Part shown: in pieces, positions 54,271-63,172 of the stretch | How positions within the stretch are numbered: position 1 is the stretch's first letter | Layout: each line of letters starts with the position of its first letter | Assembly: GCA_902595125.1 (NCBI GenBank) | Contig: CACJOY010000001.1 | Coordinates: 124,001 to 188,000, forward strand | DNA length: 64,000 bases | Origin: an uncultured Pelagibacteraceae bacterium | GTDB lineage: Bacteria > Pseudomonadota > Alphaproteobacteria > Pelagibacterales > Pelagibacteraceae | Direction: 5' to 3' | The notes under the pieces: generated by a model | Told to the model about the DNA's origin: nothing | The model's input: the letters and a program-made list of their open reading frames with translations, nothing else | The model's database searches: none | Position numbers and translations under genes: made by a program

Positions 54271-55235
54271 TTATTTTTAAAAATATTTTGATGTAATTTT
54301 CTTTTTTCAATATTTATATATTTTTTTTTTGAAGTTTTGTAAGTGACAAGTGTTTCTGTATTATAAAAAAATTCATCCTTTTTAATTATACCTTTCATTG
54401 ACATCGTATCTGTAATAGCAGTGGCACTGAATATAGCATCCCCTTTTACTATTTCGCTTAAATTATATTTTTTTGTCAAATCTGAAATGCCCATTTTTTT
54501 TGCATCCTTGATGTCATTCTCATTTTCAAAGATAAATCTACCTTGGAAATTACAATTATAGGCATCCAATGCAACAGCTGCTAAAACTCCCTCTGGACCT
54601 CCGCCAATGCCTAAAAATATATCAACACCATATGAAGGATTTGTAACTAAAAGTGCACCAGCAACATCACCATCAGTAATTAATTTTATTTTCACTTTTA
54701 ATTCTTTTAATTCATCAATAATTTTTTTATGTCTGGGGCGATCCAATATACAAGCGGTTAAATTTTCAGGATTTGTATTTTTGAAATCTGCTAAATTTTC
54801 TAAATTTTTTTTAATTGAATAATCAAGATCGATTAGACCTTTTTCAACAGCATTTGTCGCAATCTTGTTCATATATGTTTCGGGAGCTTTGAATAGATTA
54901 TTTTTTTCTGCAATAGCGATAACAGAAAGTGCGCCAGGATGATTATTAGCTACAAAATTTGTCCCTTCTACAGGATCAACTGCTATATCAAAACTTGGTC
55001 CATCTTTATTCCCAAGAATTTCACCTGTATATAACATTGGTGCCTCATCTAAACTACCTTCTCCTATAACTATTTCACCAGTCATATCAATTTTATTTAA
55101 TTCAGATCTCATATTATCCACTGCGGCCTTATCTGCTGCAATTTTATCTTTTTTTCCTAAAAAAAATGATGACGCTATTGCTGCTTTGGATGTTACATTT
55201 ATAAATTGATCTATATATTTTTCGTCTATAGTCAT
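54267..55235 (-). CDS. glpX: class II fructose-1,6-bisphosphatase GlpX
   Basis: A 322-aa metal-dependent phosphatase of gluconeogenesis. VIGEGSLDEAPMLYTGE near residues 56-72, the metal motif FDIAVDPVEGTNFVAN around 82-97, ITDGDVAGALL near 185-195 and GIGGGPEGVLAAVA around 212-225. In related bacteria hom-glpX-recJ are contiguous; here hom is 4.4 kb away. Overlaps recJ and the BacA-like gene. Confidence 0.94.
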   Translation of the reverse strand: MTIDEKYIDQFINVTSKAAIASSFFLGKKDKIAADKAAVDNMRSELNKIDMTGEIVIGEGSLDEAPMLYTGEILGNKDGPSFDIAVDPVEGTNFVANNHPGALSVIAIAEKNNLFKAPETYMNKIATNAVEKGLIDLDYSIKKNLENLADFKNTNPENLTACILDRPRHKKIIDELKELKVKIKLITDGDVAGALLVTNPSYGVDIFLGIGGGPEGVLAAVALDAYNCNFQGRFIFENENDIKDAKKMGISDLTKKYNLSEIVKGDAIFSATAITDTMSMKGIIKKDEFFYNTETLVTYKTSKKKYINIEKRKLHQNIFKNK

Positions 55236-56227
55236 TCAGCGCTTAATTCCATTTCAATATTTTTATTCAATTTCGCTTCAAATTCCCTTAATCTTTTCCA
55301 TACAGAAATAAGTTCTACTATTGTAGACCAACTTTTTACTAAATATTGCAAAGACCCCTCCACTCTACCAAAGGCTCTTGTTATTTGTTGAACAAATCCA
55401 AGTGTTATGGCACCAGTCACTATTGTCGGAGCTAAAGCTAAATAAGGCACGATAACCATTCCTTGGAAATAACTCCATTTAACGGTATTAAAATATAAGT
55501 AATGAAAGTATGATTTATAATGTATCCCTCTTACCCTGTTATATAATTGACCAATTGTTGGAGGAGCAGCTCTTATAGGATCATCTTCGCCATGAACTAG
55601 TTCTTTTCTATAACCAGCTTCTTCTTTTTGAATATCATATTCAATGCCAGGAAGCTTAATCCCAACTGCTGCTAAAAGCAAAGTCCCTCCTAAGGCTGAA
55701 ATGATAGCTACCCAAACTAATGCATGATCTACTTCTCCAATCCATGGTAGAACATCAATTTGTTTTGATAAGCCCCATAGAATAGGTGTAAATGCAATAA
55801 GAGTCATTATACTATCAAGTAATCCGGTACCCAATCCTTCCATTATTCTTGCAAATTTTAATGTATCTTCTTGAACTCTCTGCGACGCACCTTCTGTCAA
55901 TCTGGCTTTTAACCATTGCTCATGATAATAATTTGCCATTGATGTACGCCATCTAAAGACCCAGTGACTAGTAAAAAACCCAGTGAAAACCGCAATTAAA
56001 ATCCAAAGTGCTGCAATTTTAGCAAAAGTAAAAAGATAGCCTATAAACTCTTCCTCAGAAACCGAATTAGGTGTTGTTAAAGCTTTTTGTAGAGTATCAT
56101 AGAAATCACCAAACCATTCATTGATTTTTACATCAAGCTGAACTTGATACCAAGTAGAAACAAGAATTAAAATTGATCCTAATATGCTCCATAAAAACCA
56201 TTCTCTTTGAGTAAAAAATTTAAACAT
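55232..56227 (-). CDS. SbmA/BacA-like peptide transporter
   Basis: A 331-aa inner-membrane protein of the SbmA/BacA family, resembling the membrane domain of an ABC exporter without ATPase. Landmarks: FKFFTQREWFLWS at the start, SHWVFRWRTSMANYYHEQWL near residues 88-107, SQRVQEDTLKFARIMEGLG around 115-133 and the C-terminal AFGRVEGSLQYLVKSWSTIV. The family imports proline-rich peptides, bleomycin or cobalamin by proton gradient. It has normal base use and overlaps glpX by four bases, so it is an established chromosomal gene. Confidence 0.88.
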   Translation of the reverse strand: MFKFFTQREWFLWSILGSILILVSTWYQVQLDVKINEWFGDFYDTLQKALTTPNSVSEEEFIGYLFTFAKIAALWILIAVFTGFFTSHWVFRWRTSMANYYHEQWLKARLTEGASQRVQEDTLKFARIMEGLGTGLLDSIMTLIAFTPILWGLSKQIDVLPWIGEVDHALVWVAIISALGGTLLLAAVGIKLPGIEYDIQKEEAGYRKELVHGEDDPIRAAPPTIGQLYNRVRGIHYKSYFHYLYFNTVKWSYFQGMVIVPYLALAPTIVTGAITLGFVQQITRAFGRVEGSLQYLVKSWSTIVELISVWKRLREFEAKLNKNIEMELSAE

Positions 56228-56231
56228 CTAA

Positions 56232-56513
56232 TTATTTCAAAAAATTATCTGAGTAAGATTTTATAACAATCTTTCTTTTTTTGGGTTCAATAATTTCATA
56301 ATTAATCTTTTTTTTCTTTGCATAATTAATTGCAAGCTCTTTTGATGAAAATTCTAATTTTAATTCTGAAAATGTGTCCGAAGAACTTTCCCATCCCATG
56401 AGAGGGTTTTTAGTGGGGTCTTTTGTTTCAAATTCTAATATCCATTTATCAGTTTTACCATATCCTGATTGCATTGGACTTTTGTTAGGTATGTATATTT
56501 TAGCTTTTCTCAT
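56232..56513 (-). CDS. complex I NDUFS4-like accessory subunit
   Basis: A 93-aa protein matching the small alphaproteobacterial ETC complex I subunit family: KAKIYIPNKSPMQSGYGKTD at the start, WILEFE, NPLMGWESSSDTFSELKLEF around residues 36-55, then FSSKELAINYAKK. It is a peripheral subunit of respiratory NADH dehydrogenase. The frame stays open to 56564, but the added residues lie close to or over tRNA-Pro, so the ATG at 56513 is chosen. Confidence 0.85.
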   Translation of the reverse strand: MRKAKIYIPNKSPMQSGYGKTDKWILEFETKDPTKNPLMGWESSSDTFSELKLEFSSKELAINYAKKKKINYEIIEPKKRKIVIKSYSDNFLK

Positions 56514-56520
56514 AATAAGA

Positions 56521-56597
<77 letters not shown>

Positions 56598-56601
56598 AGT
56601 G

Positions 56602-56620
56602 AAGTACTAATACAGTACTT
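56602..56620. repeat. 7-bp inverted repeat upstream of tRNA-Pro
   Basis: AAGTACT (56602-56608) and AGTACTT (56614-56620) with a 5-base spacer, just 5' of tRNA-Pro. On the plus strand it is followed by a T-rich run, so it may also act as a small terminator; function unknown. Confidence 0.35.
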
Positions 56621-56690
56621 ATATATTTTTTCAATGTATAATGATGCGTAAAACAAAGGATTTTTAACTAGAATCTGATATATAAACATT

Positions 56691-57152
56691 ATGATAATTA
56701 CTTGTCCATGGTGTGAAAAAAAATTTGAAATTGCGGATAATTTAATCCCAGACAAAGGCAGATTACTAAAATGTGGGTCATGTGACAAAACGTGGTTTTA
56801 TAAGAAAGAAACTAATTTACATGACACTATTTCAACTGAAATAGCAGAACAAAAAACTCCAACAAAAGAAAAAAATTTAGATCTAGAAGATAAAAATATT
56901 AATCAGTTAAAACAAAATTTATCAAATAATAAAAAATCTCAATTAGTTAAATATAAGCCAAGTTCAAGTTTTACGATTGGAAAATTTTTAAATTACACAA
57001 TTGTCTCATTAATAACCTTTGTGGCTATAATAATTATTTTAGACACGTTTAAAACTCCTTTGAGCTCAGTTTTTCCTAATTTAGAGTTAATATTATATAA
57101 TTTATTTGAGACCTTGAGAGATTTAATTCTTTTTGTTAAAGATCTAAGTTAA
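56691..57152 (+). CDS. zinc-ribbon (MJ0042-type) single-span membrane protein
   Basis: A 153-aa protein. The N-terminal zinc ribbon has two Cys pairs, CPWC (residues 5-8) and CGSC near 28-31, typical of alphaproteobacterial MJ0042-type domains. A charged linker follows, then one membrane helix around 103-122 (VSLITFVAIIIILD) and a short C-terminus. Role unknown, perhaps redox or protein-protein contact at the membrane. One base separates its stop from nhaA. Confidence 0.75.
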   Translation: MIITCPWCEKKFEIADNLIPDKGRLLKCGSCDKTWFYKKETNLHDTISTEIAEQKTPTKEKNLDLEDKNINQLKQNLSNNKKSQLVKYKPSSSFTIGKFLNYTIVSLITFVAIIIILDTFKTPLSSVFPNLELILYNLFETLRDLILFVKDLS

Positions 57153-57153
57153 A

Positions 57154-58326
57154 ATGATTAATTATTTATCCAAACCCTTTATTTGGTTTTTTAAACTGGA
57201 AGCTGCAAGTGGATTGGTTCTTTTATTTGCTGCCATTGTTGCATTAATAATAAGTAATTCTGATTTATCTGAATTGTATTTTTCTACTTTAAATGAATAT
57301 CTATTTATTGGGATAAATAATTTTGGTTTAAAACTTTCAGTTCTACATTGGATAAATGATGCTTTGATGGCTATATTCTTTTTTTTTGTTACTTTAGAAA
57401 TTAAACGAGAATTTTTACAAGGTGAACTGTCAAATATCAAACAAGCCTTACTGCCAATAATAGCTGCTGTTGGGGGTATGCTGGTACCTGCTCTATTTTA
57501 TGTTTTTATTAATTTAGGCGATAGTGAAACGATGAATGGATGGGCTATACCTTCAGCAACTGATATTGCTTTCTCGTTAGGTGTATTATCTTTGTTGGGT
57601 AAACGGGTGCCATTATCTTTAAAAGTATTTTTAACCGCGCTTGCAATAATTGATGATTTAGGAGCTATAGTGATTATTGCACTATTTTATTCCGGAGATT
57701 TAAGTATCAAATATTTAAGTCTAATGTTATTAGCATTTTTAATTTTATTAGTTATCAATAAATTTAATGTAAAGAAATTTTTACCTTATCTGGTAATTGG
57801 TATTTTCCTTTGGGATTTTACACATAATTCAGGTATACACGCAACAATTGCTGGTGTTCTTTTAGCGATGACTATACCTCATCGAAAAAAAGAAAAAGAT
57901 TTTTCTCTTTTAATAAAAGTCGAACACGCAATAAGCCCATACGTTGCCTTTGGAATAATGCCATTGTTTGCTTTTGCAAATGCAGGTGTTTCTTTAGATG
58001 GTTTATCGTTTGGATCATTGCTTGATAAAGTGCCATTAGGAATTGTATTAGGATTATTTTTAGGAAAGCAATTAGGTGTATTTGTTTTTTCATATGTTTC
58101 AATAAAAACAAAAATTGCTCAAATGCCAAATAATTCAAATTGGTATAATTTTTATGGTGTCGGTGTATTAACTGGCATTGGTTTTACAATGAGCCTTTTT
58201 GTAGGAAACTTAGCCTTTGTCGACAGTATGCAATATATGGATGGTGTAAAAATAGGAGTATTAACCGGGTCATTATTATCCACTTTATTTGGTTACTTTT
58301 TGATATTACTAACTCCAAATAAATAA
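57154..58326 (+). CDS. nhaA: Na+/H+ antiporter NhaA
   Basis: A 390-aa antiporter of about 12 helices. FKLEAASGLVLLFAAIVALI near residues 7-26, FFFVTLEIKREFLQGEL around 75-91, PSATDIAFSLGVL and the ion-site Asp pair in AIIDDLGAIVIIALF near 164-178, GIGFTMSLFVGNLAF near 343-357. It extrudes sodium in exchange for protons; expected for a marine cell. No leader element was seen, since the previous gene ends one base before. Confidence 0.95.
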   Translation: MINYLSKPFIWFFKLEAASGLVLLFAAIVALIISNSDLSELYFSTLNEYLFIGINNFGLKLSVLHWINDALMAIFFFFVTLEIKREFLQGELSNIKQALLPIIAAVGGMLVPALFYVFINLGDSETMNGWAIPSATDIAFSLGVLSLLGKRVPLSLKVFLTALAIIDDLGAIVIIALFYSGDLSIKYLSLMLLAFLILLVINKFNVKKFLPYLVIGIFLWDFTHNSGIHATIAGVLLAMTIPHRKKEKDFSLLIKVEHAISPYVAFGIMPLFAFANAGVSLDGLSFGSLLDKVPLGIVLGLFLGKQLGVFVFSYVSIKTKIAQMPNNSNWYNFYGVGVLTGIGFTMSLFVGNLAFVDSMQYMDGVKIGVLTGSLLSTLFGYFLILLTPNK

Positions 58327-58336
58327 TTTTTTACAA

Positions 58337-58882
58337 ATGAAAAAATTAGTATTCATAGGATTATTAATAATTATGTTTTTTTTTAAAAATTCAGTATCTG
58401 CTAATTACGACAAAGTTTTTTATGACTTTAAGTTAAATAGCATTTCTGGAGAACTTATCGATTTAAAAGAATATAAAAATAAAGTTATTTTAGTTGTAAA
58501 TACTGCTAGTTACTGTGGTTTTACAAAACAATATGATGGATTGCAAAAGTTATGGGAAAAGTATAAATCAAAAGGTCTAATTGTGCTTGGAACACCATCA
58601 GATTCGTTTAACCAAGAAAAAAAAACAAATAAAGATGTCAAAGAATTTTGTGAAGTTAATTTTAATATCAATTTTCCACTTACTGAAATTATCGAAGTAA
58701 AGGGTGAAAAAGCTCATCCTATTTATAAATGGGCAAAAAAAAATTATGGTAATTCAGCTATCCCAAAATGGAACTTTCATAAAATTTTAATTAATAAAGA
58801 GGGTAAAGTTCAAAATACCTATTCCTCCCTAACAAAACCAATGTCAAATAAAATAATTTCAGAAATTGATAATATTTTATAA
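58337..58882 (+). CDS. exported glutathione peroxidase-like protein (Cys type)
   Basis: A 181-aa thiol peroxidase with a signal peptide (residues ~1-22, hydrophobic LIIMFFF). Peroxidatic Cys in VVNTASYCGFTKQYDGLQ near residues 53-70, with the expected Gln/Trp partners further on (GTPSDSFNQEKK; IPKWNFHKIL). It is a Cys-type GPx working with thioredoxin-like donors rather than glutathione in most bacteria. Convergent with the MBL hydrolase gene, overlapping by six bases. Confidence 0.9.
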   Translation: MKKLVFIGLLIIMFFFKNSVSANYDKVFYDFKLNSISGELIDLKEYKNKVILVVNTASYCGFTKQYDGLQKLWEKYKSKGLIVLGTPSDSFNQEKKTNKDVKEFCEVNFNINFPLTEIIEVKGEKAHPIYKWAKKNYGNSAIPKWNFHKILINKEGKVQNTYSSLTKPMSNKIISEIDNIL

Positions 58883-59647
58883 ATTTACACTTAATCCATC
58901 AAAAGCAGGAACCACATTTTTTGGTAATTTTCTTTTAAGTTTTTGATAATCCAAATCTGAATGTAAATTAGTTAAAATAGACTTTTTTGGTTTAAATTTT
59001 TTAATTAATTTAAGACTATTTTCTAAATTTAGATGAGATGGATGGTACCTATGCCATAAGCAATCAATTATTAAATAATTAAGTTTTTTGAAATATTTAT
59101 AATCTTTTTTATCAATTTTACTTACATCACTTATATAAGCTAATTTTTTATCAATAATATAACAAATACTATTTACTCTACCATGTTGAACTTTTATAGG
59201 AATTATCTTTCTTTTTTTTTTGCCCTCTTTAATAAATAACTTTTGATTTATAGGCCATAATTTCAGTATAGCGGGATATTCATTGCTATTATTACGAAAA
59301 CAATATCCAAAAGTATTGATTAAGTATTTTTTGGTAGCATTGTCAGCATAAACATCAATTGGTTTTCTTTTTTTAATATAGAAAACTCTTAGATCATTTA
59401 TTCCATGTGTTTGATCGGCGTGCATATGTGAATAAAAAACTTTATCAATGTGTTTAATTTTATTATTGATAAGTTGTTGTCTTAAATCTGGTGAAGTATC
59501 AATAAGTGCAGTTTCATCTTTAGTTTTAATTAAAGCACAACATCTAGTCCTATAATTTTTTTTATCATGCGGATTGCACTTACCAAAATCTCCATCTGGC
59601 CTAGGTACACCCATAGAACTACCACAACCTAGAATAGTGAATTTCAT
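58877..59647 (-). CDS. MBL-fold metal-dependent hydrolase (PhnP-like)
   Basis: A 256-aa metallo-beta-lactamase-fold protein. Metal motif SHMHADQTHGINDLR near residues 73-87; the position normally His in HxHxDH is Gln, which I recall from alphaproteobacterial relatives too. LTNLHSDLDYQKLK near 233-246 supplies another ligand. Likely a phosphodiesterase of the YcbX/PhnP kind. Usually next to tatD, here beside hom; one base overlap with hom. Confidence 0.82.
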   Translation of the reverse strand: MKFTILGCGSSMGVPRPDGDFGKCNPHDKKNYRTRCCALIKTKDETALIDTSPDLRQQLINNKIKHIDKVFYSHMHADQTHGINDLRVFYIKKRKPIDVYADNATKKYLINTFGYCFRNNSNEYPAILKLWPINQKLFIKEGKKKRKIIPIKVQHGRVNSICYIIDKKLAYISDVSKIDKKDYKYFKKLNYLIIDCLWHRYHPSHLNLENSLKLIKKFKPKKSILTNLHSDLDYQKLKRKLPKNVVPAFDGLSVNL

Positions 59648-60939
59648 TAATTATAAAGCCTAATTAAAATTGGAAATTTCAAAATATTCTTATTCTTTCT
59701 AAAAATGTTTAAACTTTTTTTTGCATTAATTTCTGTCGTTTTATGTGTAATAATAACAATAGTTGCCTTATTATTTTTCTTGTCTGGTGTTTGTATAATT
59801 CTCTTTATTGAAATTTTAAATTTAGCTAAACGATTTGTGATTAATGAGAGAACACCAGGTTTATCTTTAACTTCAAATCTTAAGTATAGTGAGTTTGAAT
59901 AATTTTTAATATCAAAAGCTTTAATTGCTTTTCTCTTATGTGAGGATAAACCAAATGGTTTATTTATATTACCTTTCATAATAGTTAATAAATCTGATAA
60001 TAATGATGAGGATGTTGGGCCTGGCCCAGCCCCCTCTCCTTGCAATATACTTTCACCCACTGGTTTCCCCTGCATAATTATTGCATTCATTACTCCATTT
60101 ACATTACCTATATATGACTTTTTACTTACAAGGCATGGGTGGACAGTTTCAAATAACTGATTATTTATTATTTCAGATATACCTAAAAGTTTTATTCTTA
60201 AGTTAAGTTGGCTTGCTATTTTTATATCTTTTAAATCAATATTCTGAATGCCTTCCATTAAACATTTGTGTTTAGAAATTCTATTATTAAAAGCTAAAGC
60301 TGATAAAATTCTAACTTTTGCAAAAGCATCAAATCCATTTAAATCTAGTTTTGGATTGCCAGGTTCTGCATACCCTAATTTTTGTGCTTTTTGTAAAACT
60401 TTATCAAAAGTTTCATTTGTATTTTCCATTTCAGTTAAAATATAATTTGTAGTTCCATTAAGAATACCATAGATTTTTTTGAAACGATTAGTAGCCAAAC
60501 CTTCCTTAATTGTTTTCAAAATTGGTATACCTCCTGCAACTGAGGCTTCAAATTCTAAACACACATTTTTTTTTTCAGCTATTTGAGATAAATAATCTCC
60601 ATGTTTAGCAATCAAGGCTTTATTAGGTGTAATTACATTAATCTTTTTTTTTAAAGCTGTTTCAACTATTTTTTTTGAAATACCATCAGATAAACCTATT
60701 GACTCAATTAATATATCAATTTTTTTATCTTTAAAAATATTTAATGGATTTTGATAAAAAATTTTTTTATTTATCTTAAATCTTCTTTTTTTATTTCTAT
60801 TTTTAGCTGAAATAGCAACTATACGAATATGTTTACCAGTTTTAATCTCGATTTCTTTTTTTTTTATATTTAGTTCGTTATAAAGGTAATTACCTATCTG
60901 ACCCAATCCAACTAATGCAATATTAACAAATTTATTCAT
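59647..60939 (-). CDS. hom: homoserine dehydrogenase
   Basis: A 430-aa NAD(P)-dependent enzyme reducing aspartate semialdehyde to homoserine. Rossmann start NIALVGLGQIGNYLYNEL, VITPNKALIAKHGD near residues 105-118, GILNGTTNYILTEM around 159-172, AEPGNPKLDLNGFDAFAKV near 196-214, and a C-terminal ACT domain (EVKDKPGVLSLITNRL). Its homoserine feeds threonine and, through O-acetylhomoserine, the metY product further right. Confidence 0.95.
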   Translation of the reverse strand: MNKFVNIALVGLGQIGNYLYNELNIKKKEIEIKTGKHIRIVAISAKNRNKKRRFKINKKIFYQNPLNIFKDKKIDILIESIGLSDGISKKIVETALKKKINVITPNKALIAKHGDYLSQIAEKKNVCLEFEASVAGGIPILKTIKEGLATNRFKKIYGILNGTTNYILTEMENTNETFDKVLQKAQKLGYAEPGNPKLDLNGFDAFAKVRILSALAFNNRISKHKCLMEGIQNIDLKDIKIASQLNLRIKLLGISEIINNQLFETVHPCLVSKKSYIGNVNGVMNAIIMQGKPVGESILQGEGAGPGPTSSSLLSDLLTIMKGNINKPFGLSSHKRKAIKAFDIKNYSNSLYLRFEVKDKPGVLSLITNRLAKFKISIKRIIQTPDKKNNKATIVIITHKTTEINAKKSLNIFRKNKNILKFPILIRLYN

Positions 60940-60940
60940 A

Positions 60941-61132
60941 TTAATCTTCTAAATTAGGATATTCTGATTCTTTAGTATATTTATTTATTTTTGATAAAAA
61001 ATCCTCAATTGTAGGACTCTTAAAATAAAATAAATTATCTTTACCCTCTGTAAAAGATGTATTTTTTTTAATTTTTGTATCAAAACTACAAGAGATATTT
61101 AAAAAAATTAAAACAATCAAAACAATTTTCAT
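60941..61132 (-). CDS. small lipoprotein, function unknown
   Basis: A 63-aa protein with a short signal and lipobox NISCSF (Cys15), then a charged region and a short helix. Its length and lack of a domain allow no function call. It lies one base upstream of hom and overlaps argC by four bases, between two amino-acid biosynthesis genes. Confidence 0.65.
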   Translation of the reverse strand: MKIVLIVLIFLNISCSFDTKIKKNTSFTEGKDNLFYFKSPTIEDFLSKINKYTKESEYPNLED

Positions 61133-62151
61133 CTTAAACCTTCTGCTTCATTAAAATCAAATTTTAAGTTCATATTTTGAACTGCTTGACCCGCACCACC
61201 TTTGATCAAATTATCAATCGCCGATAAGATCACTATTTTATTTTTATACCTGGTTTCACATACAGATATAATGCAATTATTCGTATTAATAACATCATTT
61301 GTACTTATCATAGAGTTATTTTTCAAAATTTTAACAAACCTATTCTTTTGATGAAATTTTTTTAAAGATCTTTGAATGTTCTTTAAAGAACTTCCTGAAT
61401 TTAAATCTATATATATAGTGCTTAAAATTCCTTTGAACATTGGTGACAAATGAGGTGTAAAAATAAATCTTATTTTTTTCTTTGTGGTAACTGAAAATTC
61501 TTGCTCAATTTCTGAATTGTGTCTATGAAAGCCCACACCATATGCTTTTAAAGACTCATATAGATTTTTATTTTTATATTTTTTATGTACGCTTTTACCA
61601 GCACCAGAATATCCAGATTTTGAGTCTATAATAATGCTGTTAGTATTAATTTTATTCATTTTAATTAAAGGGATAAGTGGCAAAAGTATAGATGTTGGGT
61701 AACAACCAGGACATCCAATAATATTAAAGTTTTTGATCTTTTTTCCAATCATTTCTGGTAATGAATAAGTGCTTTTTTTTATATTTTGAATTGCATTATG
61801 TTTTTGTTTGTACCATTTAAAATAATGGTAACTTTTTTTAAGTCTAAAATCTGCTGCTAAATCAATTAGGGTATTATTTTTTAATAATAATTTTGAAATA
61901 TTTTGAGCCTCACCATTTGGTAAAGCTGTGAAGATAACATCAACATCTTTTAAAAATTTTTTGTTAAATCTAATAATTTTAGGGAGATTTTTAGCCTTTA
62001 CACTTTTATCAAATGAAGAAATTTTTTTACCAACGGAAGAGTTTCCACATAAATATTTTATTTTTATATATCTATGATTTAATAACAATTTTATTAATTG
62101 AATACCTATGTATCCAGTTGATCCAGCAATTAAAACGTTTAGCTTACGCAT
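61129..62151 (-). CDS. argC: N-acetyl-gamma-glutamyl-phosphate reductase
   Basis: Third step of arginine synthesis, 340 aa. N-terminal LIAGSTGYIGIQLIKLL, DVIFTALPNGEA near residues 71-82, the catalytic Cys in IIGCPGCYPTSILLP around 145-159, and the late GGAGQAVQNMNL near 321-332. Follows rpsI as in most alphaproteobacteria. Confidence 0.96.
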   Translation of the reverse strand: MRKLNVLIAGSTGYIGIQLIKLLLNHRYIKIKYLCGNSSVGKKISSFDKSVKAKNLPKIIRFNKKFLKDVDVIFTALPNGEAQNISKLLLKNNTLIDLAADFRLKKSYHYFKWYKQKHNAIQNIKKSTYSLPEMIGKKIKNFNIIGCPGCYPTSILLPLIPLIKMNKINTNSIIIDSKSGYSGAGKSVHKKYKNKNLYESLKAYGVGFHRHNSEIEQEFSVTTKKKIRFIFTPHLSPMFKGILSTIYIDLNSGSSLKNIQRSLKKFHQKNRFVKILKNNSMISTNDVINTNNCIISVCETRYKNKIVILSAIDNLIKGGAGQAVQNMNLKFDFNEAEGLR

Positions 62152-62184
62152 TCTATATTATAGCAAGTTATAGTTAAAAAAAAA

Positions 62185-62622
62185 TTATCTTTTAGAGAAT
62201 TGGAAGCTTCTTCTAGCTTTTTTTCTTCCAGGTTTTTTTCTTTCAACTGACCTAGAATCTCTAGTTGTTAATTTTTCTGTTTTTAGGGTTGATTTAAAAT
62301 TATTATCAAACATCACAAGCGCTTTTGATATACCATGTACCATCGCACCGGCTTGACCAGTAGGTCCTCCACCTTTTACACTACATCTTACATCATATTC
62401 TGTAGGTTGATTTATTATTTCAAATGGTCTTGTAATTTGCATTTTGTGGTTATCATTTGAAAAATATTCACTAAATAACTTTCCGTTAACATAAATTTTA
62501 CCTGAACCTTTTTTTACCCATACTTTTGCTATAGAAGTTTTTCTTCTACCAGTAGCATATTTACTATCTTTAAAATCTAATTTTAATTTTTGTTTTTTAA
62601 TATTTTGCTGCGTAATTTCCAT
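62185..62622 (-). CDS. rpsI: 30S ribosomal protein S9
   Basis: A 145-aa S9 with YATGRRKTSIAKVWVKKGSG near residues 21-40, GGGPTGQAGAMVHGISKAL around 86-104 and the invariant basic tail KKARRSFQFSKR, whose final Arg reaches the P-site tRNA. The short N-terminal extension is common in alphaproteobacteria. Abuts rplM. Confidence 0.97.
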   Translation of the reverse strand: MEITQQNIKKQKLKLDFKDSKYATGRRKTSIAKVWVKKGSGKIYVNGKLFSEYFSNDNHKMQITRPFEIINQPTEYDVRCSVKGGGPTGQAGAMVHGISKALVMFDNNFKSTLKTEKLTTRDSRSVERKKPGRKKARRSFQFSKR

Positions 62623-63081
62623 TTAATTTCTAACAATGTTCTTATTATTGAGTTTTTCTAATTCAATAATTTTACAATTTTGAGCAGTATGAGGATGATT
62701 TCCCCCTGTATAAATCTTCAATTTAGTTAACTGTTTTCTTCCAAGTACTCCACCAGGTAACATTCTTTTTACAGCTAATTTTAATACTTCTTCAGGTTTC
62801 TTTTCATACATTTTTTCTGGTGTAGTTTCTTTAATACCACCAGGATATCCTGTGTGTCTAAAATATTTTTTGTTTTGAAATTTTTTTCCAGTAAACCTAA
62901 TTTTATCAATATTTTTAACAACTACAAAGTCGCCATCATCCATGTGTGGTGAATAAGTCGTTTTATTTTTTCCTCGAATTATTTTAGAAATAATTGTTGC
63001 AAGTCTTCCAACAACAGCATTATCAGCATCTATTTCATACCACGATGATGATAATTGGTCTTTTTTCACAAATTTAGTCAT
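62623..63081 (-). CDS. rplM: 50S ribosomal protein L13
   Basis: A 152-aa L13: WYEIDADNAVVGRLATIISK near residues 14-33, the GKNKTTYSPHMDDGDFVVV block, RHTGYPGG and RMLPGGVLGRKQLTKLKIY. The frame is open 24 codons upstream to 63153, but the conserved MTKFVKKDQ start at 63081 fits the family and leaves the promoter region free. Divergent from metY. Confidence 0.96.
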   Translation of the reverse strand: MTKFVKKDQLSSSWYEIDADNAVVGRLATIISKIIRGKNKTTYSPHMDDGDFVVVKNIDKIRFTGKKFQNKKYFRHTGYPGGIKETTPEKMYEKKPEEVLKLAVKRMLPGGVLGRKQLTKLKIYTGGNHPHTAQNCKIIELEKLNNKNIVRN

Positions 63082-63116
63082 GATTGGCGGGATTAATACT
63101 GATAAATGCCTTATTG

Positions 63117-63136
63117 TCAATTTATATATAAATTGA
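63117..63136. promoter_or_regulatory. 20-bp perfect palindrome between rplM and metY
   Basis: TCAATTTATA followed directly by its reverse complement TATAAATTGA, in the 91-base gap between the divergent rplM and metY genes, 36 bases before the metY ATG. It includes TATAAAT, usable as a -10. Candidate operator for metY or a bidirectional promoter centre. Confidence 0.5.
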
Positions 63137-63172
63137 TAGTTAATTAATAACATTTAAAAATAAGGGAAATTT

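Noticed and set aside
59388-59432. Gln in place of the last His of the MBL HxHxDH motif
   Set aside because: HADQTHG appears to be the usual form in this alphaproteobacterial subgroup; recorded in the gene entry but not treated as anomalous.
63082-63153. Longer N-terminus for rplM
   Set aside because: The extra 24 residues run through the divergent promoter and precede the conserved MTKF start.
63082-63172. SAM riboswitch upstream of metY
   Set aside because: The spacer is 91 bases and AT-rich, and the conserved bases of SAM-II or SAM-V aptamers could not be found; only a simple palindrome is present.
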